Shown: positions 9,108-17,357 of the stretch, in pieces
How positions within the stretch are numbered: the first letter of the stretch is position 1
Layout of the letters: the number at the start of each line of letters is the position of its first letter
Origin: Superficieibacter sp. HKU1
Lineage (GTDB): Bacteria; Pseudomonadota; Gammaproteobacteria; Enterobacterales; Enterobacteriaceae
DNA: 64,000 nt
NCBI RefSeq assembly: GCF_029319185.1
Contig: NZ_CP119754.1
Coordinates: 1,054,001-1,118,000, forward strand
Direction: 5' to 3'
The notes under the pieces: model-generated
What the model saw: the letters and a program-made list of their open reading frames with translations, nothing else
Databases searched by the model: none
Told to the model about the DNA's origin: nothing
Position numbers and translations under genes: made by a program

Positions 9108-10255
9108 TGGCAGAGCAACGCCCATTAACGATTGCCCTGGTCGCCGGAGAAACCTCCGGCGATATTCTTGGTGCCGGTCTTATTCGTGCGCTCAAAGCCC
9201 GCGTTCCTGACGCACGGTTTGTTGGTGTGGCAGGCCCTCGTATGCAGGCCGAAGGCTGTGAAGCCTGGTACGAGATGGAAGAGCTGGCCGTAATGGGCAT
9301 TGTCGAAGTCCTGGGGCGCTTACGTCGCTTACTGCATATTCGTGCCGAGTTAACCCGTCGCTTTACTGACCTCAAACCGGATGTGTTTGTGGGCATTGAT
9401 GCGCCTGACTTTAACATTACCCTTGAAGGTAATCTCAAAAAGCAGGGTATTAAAACCATTCATTACGTGAGTCCGTCCGTCTGGGCGTGGCGACAGAAAC
9501 GCGTTTTCAAAATCGGTAGATCCACTGATATGGTGCTGGCTTTTCTGCCTTTCGAAAAAGCGTTTTATGACCGATTTAACGTACCGTGTCGCTTTATCGG
9601 GCATACCATGGCGGATGCGATGCCGCTGGATCCGGATAAAAACGCGGCACGCGATGCGCTGGGTATTCCCCATGACGCTCATTGCCTCGCCTTATTGCCT
9701 GGCAGCCGCGGCGCAGAAGTGGAAATGCTCAGCGCCGATTTCCTGAAAACGGCGCAGATTTTACGCCAGACGTATCCGGACCTTGAGGTAGTGGTGCCGC
9801 TGGTGAATGCCAAACGTCGCGAGCAGTTTGAGCGCATTAAAGCGGAGGTTGCTCCCGGACTTTCCGTTCACCTGCTGGATGGTATGGCACGGGAAGCGAT
9901 GGTCGCCAGCGACGCTGCGCTACTGGCATCCGGTACGGCGGCGCTGGAGTGTATGCTGGCGAAATGTCCGATGGTAGTGGGATACCGGATGAAACCCTTT
10001 ACCTTCTGGCTGGCGAAACGGCTGGTAAAAACCGATTACGTGTCGCTGCCTAATCTGCTGGCAGGCAGAGAATTAGTCAAAGAGCTTTTGCAGGAAGAGT
10101 GTGAACCGCAAAAACTCGCCGACGCGCTGTTACCGTTGCTGGCAAACGGCAAAACCAGCCATGCAATGCATGACACTTTCCGCGAACTGCACCAGCAGAT
10201 CCGCTGTAATGCCGATGAGCAGGCAGCCGACGCGGTACTGGAGTTAGTCCCATGA
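9107..10255 (+). CDS. lpxB: Lipid-A-disaccharide synthase
   Basis: A 382-residue peripheral inner-membrane glycosyltransferase (GT19, GT-B-like fold). It joins UDP-2,3-diacylglucosamine and lipid X to form the tetra-acyl disaccharide of lipid A. The VAGETSGDILGAGLI motif is near the N-terminus, YVSPSVWAW is central, and the donor-binding LLPGSRGAEVE motif is at about 200-210. It overlaps lpxA by one base at its start and rnhB by four bases (ATGA) at its end. Length matches E. coli LpxB. Confidence 0.97.
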   Translation: MAEQRPLTIALVAGETSGDILGAGLIRALKARVPDARFVGVAGPRMQAEGCEAWYEMEELAVMGIVEVLGRLRRLLHIRAELTRRFTDLKPDVFVGIDAPDFNITLEGNLKKQGIKTIHYVSPSVWAWRQKRVFKIGRSTDMVLAFLPFEKAFYDRFNVPCRFIGHTMADAMPLDPDKNAARDALGIPHDAHCLALLPGSRGAEVEMLSADFLKTAQILRQTYPDLEVVVPLVNAKRREQFERIKAEVAPGLSVHLLDGMAREAMVASDAALLASGTAALECMLAKCPMVVGYRMKPFTFWLAKRLVKTDYVSLPNLLAGRELVKELLQEECEPQKLADALLPLLANGKTSHAMHDTFRELHQQIRCNADEQAADAVLELVP

Positions 10256-10848
10256 TAGAATTTGTGTATCCGCATACCCATCTGGTAGCGGGTGTGGATG
10301 AAGTAGGCCGTGGCCCGCTGGTTGGCGCGGTGGTCACTGCCGCTGTGATCCTCGATCCGGCACGTCCGATTGTGGGTCTCAACGACTCAAAAAAATTATC
10401 TGAAAAACGTCGTCTGGCGCTGTTTGATGAGATCACCGAAAAAGCATTATGCTGGAGTCTCGGACGCGCTGAGCCGAACGAAATCGACGAGCTGAATATT
10501 TTACATGCCACGATGCTGGCGATGCAGCGTGCGGTTGCCGGACTGAGCATTGTGCCTGAATATGTGCTGATTGACGGAAATCGCTGTCCGGCGCTGGCTA
10601 TGCCTTCATTAGCCGTGGTAAAAGGCGACAGTCGGGTGGCGGAGATCAGCGCGGCCTCTATCATTGCTAAAGTGACGCGTGATGCTGAAATGGCGGCGCT
10701 GGATCTGACTTTTCCTCATTATGGCTTTGCGCAGCATAAAGGCTACCCGACCGCTTTTCACCTTGAAAAGCTGGCAGAGCACGGCGCGACAGAGCATCAC
10801 CGGCGTAGCTTTGCGCCTGTTAAACGCGCACTGGGCCTGGTGTCCTGA
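10252..10848 (+). CDS. rnhB: Ribonuclease HII
   Basis: A 198-residue cytoplasmic endonuclease that removes ribonucleotides wrongly built into DNA and RNA of hybrids. The metal-binding signature VAGVDEVGRGPL is present with Asp16 and Glu17; a further acidic residue lies in VLIDGNR. The start ATG overlaps the lpxB stop (ATGA), as in E. coli. Its position ahead of dnaE is conserved. Confidence 0.96.
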   Translation: MIEFVYPHTHLVAGVDEVGRGPLVGAVVTAAVILDPARPIVGLNDSKKLSEKRRLALFDEITEKALCWSLGRAEPNEIDELNILHATMLAMQRAVAGLSIVPEYVLIDGNRCPALAMPSLAVVKGDSRVAEISAASIIAKVTRDAEMAALDLTFPHYGFAQHKGYPTAFHLEKLAEHGATEHHRRSFAPVKRALGLVS

Positions 10849-10888
10849 TTCTTGTGACGTAATTTAATCAACCGGAATCTCTCTATAG

Positions 10889-13800
10889 ATGGCTGAACCA
10901 CGTTTCGTTCACCTGCGGGTGCACAGCGACTATTCCATGATCGACGGGCTGGCAAAAACCGGGCCGCTGGTGAAAAAGGCGGCCTCGTCAGGCATGCCGG
11001 CGCTGGCGATCACCGATTTTATGAACCTGTGCGGTCTGGTGAAGTTCTACGGAACGGCGCACGGTGCCGGAATTAAGCCTATCATTGGTGCCGATCTTCA
11101 TGTGCAAAGCGAGCTGCTGGCCGATGAAATGACCCAGCTGACGGTGCTGGCGATGAACAATATTGGCTACCAAAATCTGACGCTGTTAATTTCCCGTGCT
11201 TATCAGCGTGGTTATGGTCCGCTCGGTCCGTGCATCGATCGCGACTGGCTGGTGGAATTAAACGAAGGGCTGATCCTCCTGTCCGGCGGGCGTCTGGGTG
11301 ACGTGGGCCGCAGCGTGATGCGCGGTAATAACGTCCTGGTCGATCAGTGTCTCTCTTTTTATGAAGCGCATTTCCCGGATCGTTTTTATCTTGAACTGAT
11401 CCGCACCGGCAGACAGGACGAAGAAAACTACCTCCATGCCGCCATTAAGCTGGCTGAAGCGCGTGGTTTGCCGGTGGTGGCAACCAATGATGTGCGTTTT
11501 ATTAACGCGGATGATTTCGACGCCCATGAAATTCGCGTTGCCATCCATGACGGCTTTACCCTTGACGATCCGAAACGGCCGCGTAACTACTCGACGCAGC
11601 AGTATATGCGTAGTGAAGAAGAGATGTGCGAGCTGTTCGCCGACATCCCGGAGGCGCTGGAAAACAGCGTGGAGATCGCCAAACGCTGTAATGTCACCGT
11701 CCGTCTCGGCGAGTATTTCCTGCCGCAGTTCCCGACCGGCGACATGACCACGGAAGATTTCCTGGTCATGAAATCGAAAGAGGGCCTTGAAGAGCGTCTG
11801 GAATTCCTCTTCCCGGATGAAGCGGTCCGTAAAGAGAAGCGTCCTGACTATGACGAGCGCCTGGATATTGAACTCCAGGTGATCAACCAGATGGGGTTCC
11901 CCGGCTACTTCCTGATCGTGATGGAGTTTATCCAGTGGTCGAAGGATAACGGCGTGCCGGTAGGCCCTGGCCGTGGTTCTGGTGCTGGCTCACTGGTGGC
12001 GTACGCGCTGAAAATCACCGACCTCGATCCGCTGGAATTCGACCTGCTGTTCGAACGTTTCCTTAACCCGGAACGTGTTTCTATGCCCGACTTTGACGTC
12101 GACTTTTGCATGGAAAAACGTGATCGGGTGATTGAGCACGTGGCCGATATGTACGGTCGTGATGCGGTTTCGCAGATTATTACCTTCGGTACGATGGCGG
12201 CGAAAGCGGTTATTCGCGACGTGGGCCGCGTGCTGGGGCATCCGTACGGCTTTGTGGACCGGATTTCCAAACTGGTGCCGCCCGATCCGGGCATGACGCT
12301 GGCGAAAGCGTTTGAGGCCGAGCCGCAGCTACCGGAAATCTACGAGGCTGACGAAGAAGTTAAAGCGCTGATCGACATGGCGCGTAAACTGGAAGGTGTC
12401 ACGCGTAACGCCGGTAAACATGCCGGCGGCGTGGTGATATCACCCACCAAAATTACCGATTTCGCGCCGCTCTACTGTGATGAAGAAGGGCGGCATCCGG
12501 TCACCCAGTTTGATAAGAACGACGTAGAATACGCAGGCCTGGTCAAGTTTGACTTCCTCGGTCTGCGCACGCTTACCATCATCAACTGGGCGCTGGAGAT
12601 GATTAACAAGCGCCGTGAGAAAAACGGCGAGCCGCCGCTGGATATCGCCGCCATCCCGCTGGATGACAAGAAAAGTTTCGACATGCTGCAACGCTCGGAA
12701 ACCACCGCGGTGTTCCAGCTTGAATCGCGCGGCATGAAGGATCTGATCAAGCGTCTGCAGCCGGACTGCTTCGAGGATATGATCGCCCTGGTGGCCCTGT
12801 TCCGTCCCGGCCCGCTCCAGTCGGGAATGGTGGATAACTTTATTGACCGTAAGCACGGGCGTGAAGAAATCTCCTATCCGGATGTGCAGTGGCAGCATGA
12901 GTGTCTGAAGCCGGTACTGGAGCCAACCTACGGCATTATCCTGTATCAGGAACAGGTCATGCAGATTGCCCAGGAGCTTTCCGGCTATACCCTCGGCGGC
13001 GCGGATATGCTGCGCCGTGCGATGGGTAAGAAAAAGCCGGAAGAGATGGCCAAGCAGCGCGGCACCTTCGAAGAGGGCGCGAAGAGTCGCGGCGTCGACG
13101 GCGAGCTGGCGATGAAAATCTTCGACCTGGTGGAGAAATTCGCCGGGTACGGGTTTAACAAATCGCACTCCGCCGCTTATGCGCTGGTGTCGTATCAGAC
13201 GCTGTGGCTGAAAGCGCACTACCCGGCCGAGTTTATGGCAGCGGTAATGACCGCGGACATGGATAATACGGAGAAGGTCGTCGGGCTGGTGGATGAGTGC
13301 TGGCGGATGGGGCTGAAAATCCTGCCGCCGGATATTAACTCCGGGCTGTATCATTTTCACGTCAACGATGACGGGGAAATCGTGTATGGTATTGGCGCGA
13401 TTAAAGGCGTGGGCGAAGGTCCGATTGAAGCCATCATTGAAGCGCGTAACAACGGCGGCTATTTCCGCGAGTTGTTCGATCTCTGCGCCCGCACCGATAC
13501 TAAAAAACTGAATCGCCGGGTACTGGAAAAACTGATCATGTCCGGGGCGTTCGATCGTCTCGGGCCGCATCGCGCGGCGCTGATGAATTCGCTTGGCGAT
13601 GCACTTAAGGCCGCCGATCAGCATGCGAAGGCGGAAGCGATTGGTCAGGCAGATATGTTTGGCGTTCTGGCGGAAGAGCCGGAGCAGATCGAGCAATCGT
13701 ACGCCAACTGTCAGCCCTGGGCAGAACATACGGTACTGGAAGGCGAGCGGGAAACGTTAGGGTTATACCTGACGGGCCATCCGATTAACCGGTATCTGAA

Positions 13801-14371
13801 AGAAATTGAGCGTTATGTCGGCGGCCTGAGGCTAAAAGACATGCATCCAACCGAACGTGGTAAGATGACCACGGCGGCGGGGCTCGTCATTGCTTCGCGG
13901 GTTATGGTCACCAAGCGCGGCAATCGCATCGGCATCTGTACGCTGGATGACCGTTCCGGGCGGCTGGAGGTGATGTTATTCACCGAAGCGCTGGAAAAAT
14001 ACCAGCATTTGCTGGAAAACGACCGCATACTTATCGTCAGCGGACAGGTCAGCTTTGATGACTTCAGCGGCGGGCTTAAAATGATGGCCCGTGAAGTGAT
14101 GGACATTGACGAAGCTCGCGAAAAATATGCTCGCGGGCTTGCTATCTCGCTGACGGACAGGCAAATTGATGACCAGCTTTTAAACCGACTCCGTCAGTCT
14201 CTGGAACCCCATCGCTCGGGGACCATTCCAGTACATCTCTACTATCAGAGGACGGATGCGCGTGCGCGACTGCGCTTTGGCGCAACGTGGCGCGTCTCTC
14301 CGAGCGATCGTTTACTTAACGATCTCCGTGGCCTCATTGGTTCGGAGCAGGTGGAACTGGAGTTTGACTAA
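10889..14371 (+). CDS. dnaE: DNA polymerase III alpha subunit
   Basis: A 1160-residue C-family replicative polymerase. An N-terminal PHP domain begins at HLRVHSDYSMIDG. The palm follows with catalytic aspartates in MPDFDVDFCMEKR (about Asp401 and Asp403). The fingers, the beta-clamp-binding region, an OB fold (around residues 985-1075) and a tau-binding tail complete it. The length is the same as E. coli DnaE. It lies 40 bases after rnhB, with only a weak GGAATC ribosome-binding stretch. The epsilon proofreading partner, dnaQ, is also in this window. Confidence 0.98.
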   Translation: MAEPRFVHLRVHSDYSMIDGLAKTGPLVKKAASSGMPALAITDFMNLCGLVKFYGTAHGAGIKPIIGADLHVQSELLADEMTQLTVLAMNNIGYQNLTLLISRAYQRGYGPLGPCIDRDWLVELNEGLILLSGGRLGDVGRSVMRGNNVLVDQCLSFYEAHFPDRFYLELIRTGRQDEENYLHAAIKLAEARGLPVVATNDVRFINADDFDAHEIRVAIHDGFTLDDPKRPRNYSTQQYMRSEEEMCELFADIPEALENSVEIAKRCNVTVRLGEYFLPQFPTGDMTTEDFLVMKSKEGLEERLEFLFPDEAVRKEKRPDYDERLDIELQVINQMGFPGYFLIVMEFIQWSKDNGVPVGPGRGSGAGSLVAYALKITDLDPLEFDLLFERFLNPERVSMPDFDVDFCMEKRDRVIEHVADMYGRDAVSQIITFGTMAAKAVIRDVGRVLGHPYGFVDRISKLVPPDPGMTLAKAFEAEPQLPEIYEADEEVKALIDMARKLEGVTRNAGKHAGGVVISPTKITDFAPLYCDEEGRHPVTQFDKNDVEYAGLVKFDFLGLRTLTIINWALEMINKRREKNGEPPLDIAAIPLDDKKSFDMLQRSETTAVFQLESRGMKDLIKRLQPDCFEDMIALVALFRPGPLQSGMVDNFIDRKHGREEISYPDVQWQHECLKPVLEPTYGIILYQEQVMQIAQELSGYTLGGADMLRRAMGKKKPEEMAKQRGTFEEGAKSRGVDGELAMKIFDLVEKFAGYGFNKSHSAAYALVSYQTLWLKAHYPAEFMAAVMTADMDNTEKVVGLVDECWRMGLKILPPDINSGLYHFHVNDDGEIVYGIGAIKGVGEGPIEAIIEARNNGGYFRELFDLCARTDTKKLNRRVLEKLIMSGAFDRLGPHRAALMNSLGDALKAADQHAKAEAIGQADMFGVLAEEPEQIEQSYANCQPWAEHTVLEGERETLGLYLTGHPINRYLKEIERYVGGLRLKDMHPTERGKMTTAAGLVIASRVMVTKRGNRIGICTLDDRSGRLEVMLFTEALEKYQHLLENDRILIVSGQVSFDDFSGGLKMMAREVMDIDEAREKYARGLAISLTDRQIDDQLLNRLRQSLEPHRSGTIPVHLYYQRTDARARLRFGATWRVSPSDRLLNDLRGLIGSEQVELEFD

Positions 14372-14383
14372 TACAGGAATACT

Positions 14384-15343
14384 ATGAGTCTGAATTTCCT
14401 AGATTTTGAACAGCCGATTGCAGAGCTGGAAGCGAAAATCGATTCTCTGACTGCGGTTGGCCGTCAGGATGAGAAACTGGATATTAACATCGACGAAGAA
14501 GTGCATCGTCTGCGCGAAAAAAGCGTAGAGCTGACGCGCAAAATCTTTGCCGATCTCGGCGCATGGCAGGTAGCCCAACTGGCGCGTCATCCGCTGCGCC
14601 CCTACACCCTGGATTATGTCCGCCTGGCATTTGATGAATTCGATGAGCTGGCAGGGGATCGCGCTTATGCTGACGATAAAGCTATCGTTGGCGGCATTGC
14701 GCGTCTGGATGGACGCCCGGTGATGATCATTGGTCATCAAAAAGGGCGTGAGACCAAAGAGAAAATCCGCCGTAATTTCGGTATGCCTGCACCAGAAGGT
14801 TATCGCAAGGCGCTGCGTTTGATGGAAATGGCCGAGCGTTTCAATATGCCGATCATTACTTTTATCGATACCCCGGGAGCCTATCCTGGCGTCGGTGCGG
14901 AAGAGCGTGGCCAGTCGGAAGCGATTGCCCGTAACCTGCGTGAAATGTCGCGTTTACGCGTGCCGGTTATCTGTACCGTTATTGGTGAAGGGGGTTCCGG
15001 CGGTGCGCTGGCGATTGGCGTGGGTGATAAAGTGAACATGCTGCAATACAGCACCTATTCCGTTATCTCGCCGGAAGGCTGTGCGTCTATTCTGTGGAAA
15101 AGCGCCGATAAAGCGCCGCTGGCTGCTGATGCCATGGGCATCATCGCGCCGCGCCTGAAAGAGTTGAAACTCATCGACTCTATCATTCCAGAACCGCTGG
15201 GTGGCGCGCACCGTAATCCGGAAGCCATTGCTGCATCACTGAAGGCACAACTGCTGGATGATCTGGCTGACCTTGATGTGCTGGGCAAAGACGACTTGCT
15301 CAACCGTCGCTATCATCGCCTGATGAGCTACGGTTACGCCTGA
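14384..15343 (+). CDS. accA: Acetyl-CoA carboxylase carboxyltransferase subunit alpha
   Basis: A 319-residue subunit that with AccD moves the carboxyl group from carboxybiotin to acetyl-CoA, giving malonyl-CoA for fatty acid synthesis. The crotonase-type core is visible, including the FIDTPGAYPGVGAEERGQ segment and the oxyanion-forming GEGGSGGALAIGVGD loop. It starts 12 bases after dnaE behind CAGGAA. A clear terminator follows, so the cluster ends here. Confidence 0.98.
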   Translation: MSLNFLDFEQPIAELEAKIDSLTAVGRQDEKLDINIDEEVHRLREKSVELTRKIFADLGAWQVAQLARHPLRPYTLDYVRLAFDEFDELAGDRAYADDKAIVGGIARLDGRPVMIIGHQKGRETKEKIRRNFGMPAPEGYRKALRLMEMAERFNMPIITFIDTPGAYPGVGAEERGQSEAIARNLREMSRLRVPVICTVIGEGGSGGALAIGVGDKVNMLQYSTYSVISPEGCASILWKSADKAPLAADAMGIIAPRLKELKLIDSIIPEPLGGAHRNPEAIAASLKAQLLDDLADLDVLGKDDLLNRRYHRLMSYGYA

Positions 15344-15368
15344 TTATTTTGCTGACATTATTTTCCGA

Positions 15369-15393
15369 AGCCGGGTATCACCCGGCTTTTTTT
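15369..15393 (+). terminator. Rho-independent terminator after accA
   Basis: A 7-bp stem (AGCCGGG / CCCGGCT) with the loop TATCA is followed by a run of T, 26 bases after the accA stop. It closes the dnaE-accA transcription unit and leaves the chitinase gene downstream dependent on its own promoter. Confidence 0.85.
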
Positions 15394-15520
15394 ATGATTT
15401 TTTTATCGCATAAAAAATGAGAATTTGATGAGGTCATATGATTAGCCGATAAGGCGATTTCTCCCTGAAACTACAGGCACTGCCAGGCATTCGGCAGTGA
15501 ATACCATCAAGGAGAAGAAT

Positions 15521-17281
15521 ATGGCATTGCAAAACAAAATGGCCTTAAGCGCCATAGCGGCAGGGATCCTGCTCGGTTTATCATCCGCTCACGCGGCATT
15601 ACTTGGCGACAGCGCGCCAGTGACAATTAAGACAAGCGAATTAGCGGCGAAAGAAAAAGCACTTTCCGACTTTCCGCTAATGTCGGCGGTCAAATCTTCC
15701 ATTCAAACCCTCGATAACGCCGAAGTTGAAAAAATTGCGGTGGGACGGGCGGCAAACCCGGCTAACGTTAAACGCGTTGAAAGTATCCTGACGGAGAAAG
15801 ACTGGGATTTCCTGTTCCCGATGCGCGCACCAGAATATACCTATCTTAATTTCCTGAAAGCGATTGGTAAGTTCCCTGCTGTCTGCGGAACCTATACAGA
15901 CGGTCGTGACAGCGATGCGATTTGCCGTAAAACGCTGGCAACCATGTTTGCGCACTTTGCTCAGGAAACCGGCGGTCATGAAAACTGGCGTGATATTCCT
16001 GAATGGCGTCAGGCGCTGGTCTACCTGCGTGAAGTGGGCTGGGTAGAAGGTCAGAAGAACGGCTATAACGGTGAATGTAACCCGGACGTATGGCAGGGAC
16101 AGACCTGGCCGTGCGGTAAAGATAAAGACGGCGATTTCGTCAGCTACTTTGGTCGTGGGGCAAAACAGCTTTCCTATAACTACAACTACGGTCCGTTCTC
16201 TGATGCCATGTATGGCGACGTTCGTCCGTTACTGGATAAACCTGAACTCGTCGCGGATACCTGGATGAACCTGGCGAGCGCGGTCTTCTTCTTTGTTTAC
16301 CCGCAGCCGCCGAAACCCTCCATGCTGCACGTTATTGATGGTACCTGGCAGCCAAACGATCATGATAAAGCTAACGGCCTGGTGTCGGGTTTTGGCGTAA
16401 CGATCCAGATCATTAACGGTGGCGTAGAATGCGGTGGTGCGGATGAAAACGCCCAGTCTCTTAACCGTATTACTTACTACAAAGAGTTTGCTAACTACCT
16501 GAAAGTCCCGGTACCCGCAGACGAAGTGCTTGGCTGTAAGAACATGAAGCAGTTCGATGAATATGGCGCAGGCGCGTTGCCAATTTACTGGGAGCAGGAC
16601 TGGGGATGGAGCGCAGATACCGCCGATGGTAAAACCTATTCCTGCCAGCTGGTTGGCTATCAGACGCCGTATACCGCTTTCAAAGAAGGCGACTATGCAA
16701 AATGCGTACAACACTATTTCAACGTTAACATTGTCGATGACAGCGGCAACGCGAAGCCTGAACCCACACCGGAACCGGCTCCGACGCCGACACCAGCGCC
16801 TGCCGCTAACGTTGCGCCGGTCGCACACATTGCTGGTCCAGTTGGTGCGGTAGAGGCGGGAAGTAAGGTCTCCCTGAGCGCTGCGGGATCGACGGATGCC
16901 AACGGTGACAAACTCACCTATACCTGGATGTCGCAGGATGGTCAGACGCTCAGTGGGGCAGACAAAGCCGTCATCACGTTTAACGCGCCGGCGAAAGACA
17001 AAGACGCGCAGTATGTCATCAGTCTGAAAGTGAGCGATGGTTCTCTGAGCAGCATGACCAGCTATACGCTGAACGTTAAAGCGAAAGCAGGCCAGGACGA
17101 TTCCACCGTTTATCCGGCATGGAGCGCGAAAACGAAATGGAAATCTGACGATATCGTCAATAACCACGGCGTGCTGTATCAATGTAAGCCGATGCCGGCA
17201 GGAGCCTGGTGTAATGTGGCGCCTTCCTACTACGAGCCTGGTGCAGGTATTGCCTGGCAGGATGCGTGGAAAGCGCTGTAA
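15521..17281 (+). CDS. Secreted modular GH19-type chitinase
   Basis: A 586-residue exported protein. ATG at 15521 is preferred over an upstream GTG because AAGGAG lies just ahead of it and a good signal peptide follows directly (to SSAHA, cleaved before ALLGDS). The GH19 catalytic domain spans about residues 75-400: HFAQETGGHENW carries the likely general acid Glu, and YFGRGAKQLSYNYNYG is the family signature. A proline/threonine linker is at about 415-430, a PKD-like domain at about 435-525, and a CBM5/12-like chitin-binding module (YPAWS, YQCK, final WQDAWKAL) ends the protein. A homologous gene lies between accA and ldcC in Salmonella, as I recall; E. coli K-12 has none there. Likely substrates are chitin or GlcNAc-containing glycans. 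Confidence 0.9.
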   Translation: MALQNKMALSAIAAGILLGLSSAHAALLGDSAPVTIKTSELAAKEKALSDFPLMSAVKSSIQTLDNAEVEKIAVGRAANPANVKRVESILTEKDWDFLFPMRAPEYTYLNFLKAIGKFPAVCGTYTDGRDSDAICRKTLATMFAHFAQETGGHENWRDIPEWRQALVYLREVGWVEGQKNGYNGECNPDVWQGQTWPCGKDKDGDFVSYFGRGAKQLSYNYNYGPFSDAMYGDVRPLLDKPELVADTWMNLASAVFFFVYPQPPKPSMLHVIDGTWQPNDHDKANGLVSGFGVTIQIINGGVECGGADENAQSLNRITYYKEFANYLKVPVPADEVLGCKNMKQFDEYGAGALPIYWEQDWGWSADTADGKTYSCQLVGYQTPYTAFKEGDYAKCVQHYFNVNIVDDSGNAKPEPTPEPAPTPTPAPAANVAPVAHIAGPVGAVEAGSKVSLSAAGSTDANGDKLTYTWMSQDGQTLSGADKAVITFNAPAKDKDAQYVISLKVSDGSLSSMTSYTLNVKAKAGQDDSTVYPAWSAKTKWKSDDIVNNHGVLYQCKPMPAGAWCNVAPSYYEPGAGIAWQDAWKAL

Positions 17282-17290
17282 TGAAATAAA

Positions 17291-17321
17291 TCACGCCAGT
17301 GCAACGCGCTGGCGTGATTGT
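17291..17321 (+). terminator. Hairpin terminator after the chitinase gene
   Basis: A perfect 9-bp stem (TCACGCCAG / CTGGCGTGA) with a 9-base loop lies 10 bases after the chitinase stop. The T tract is short (TTGTT), so termination may be partial. The ldcC start is 40 bases further on. Confidence 0.6.
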
Positions 17322-17357
17322 TACTATGCTTAGCTATGGTTTTTTCAGGAGTAACGC

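Noticed and set aside
8040..9125. 361-codon minus-strand frame opposite fabZ and lpxA
   Set aside because: It mirrors well-conserved essential genes, has no family resemblance, and long antisense frames are common in GC-rich coding DNA.
12440..13729. 429-codon minus-strand frame opposite dnaE
   Set aside because: It is antisense to the polymerase core. No ribosome site or recognisable domain is seen.
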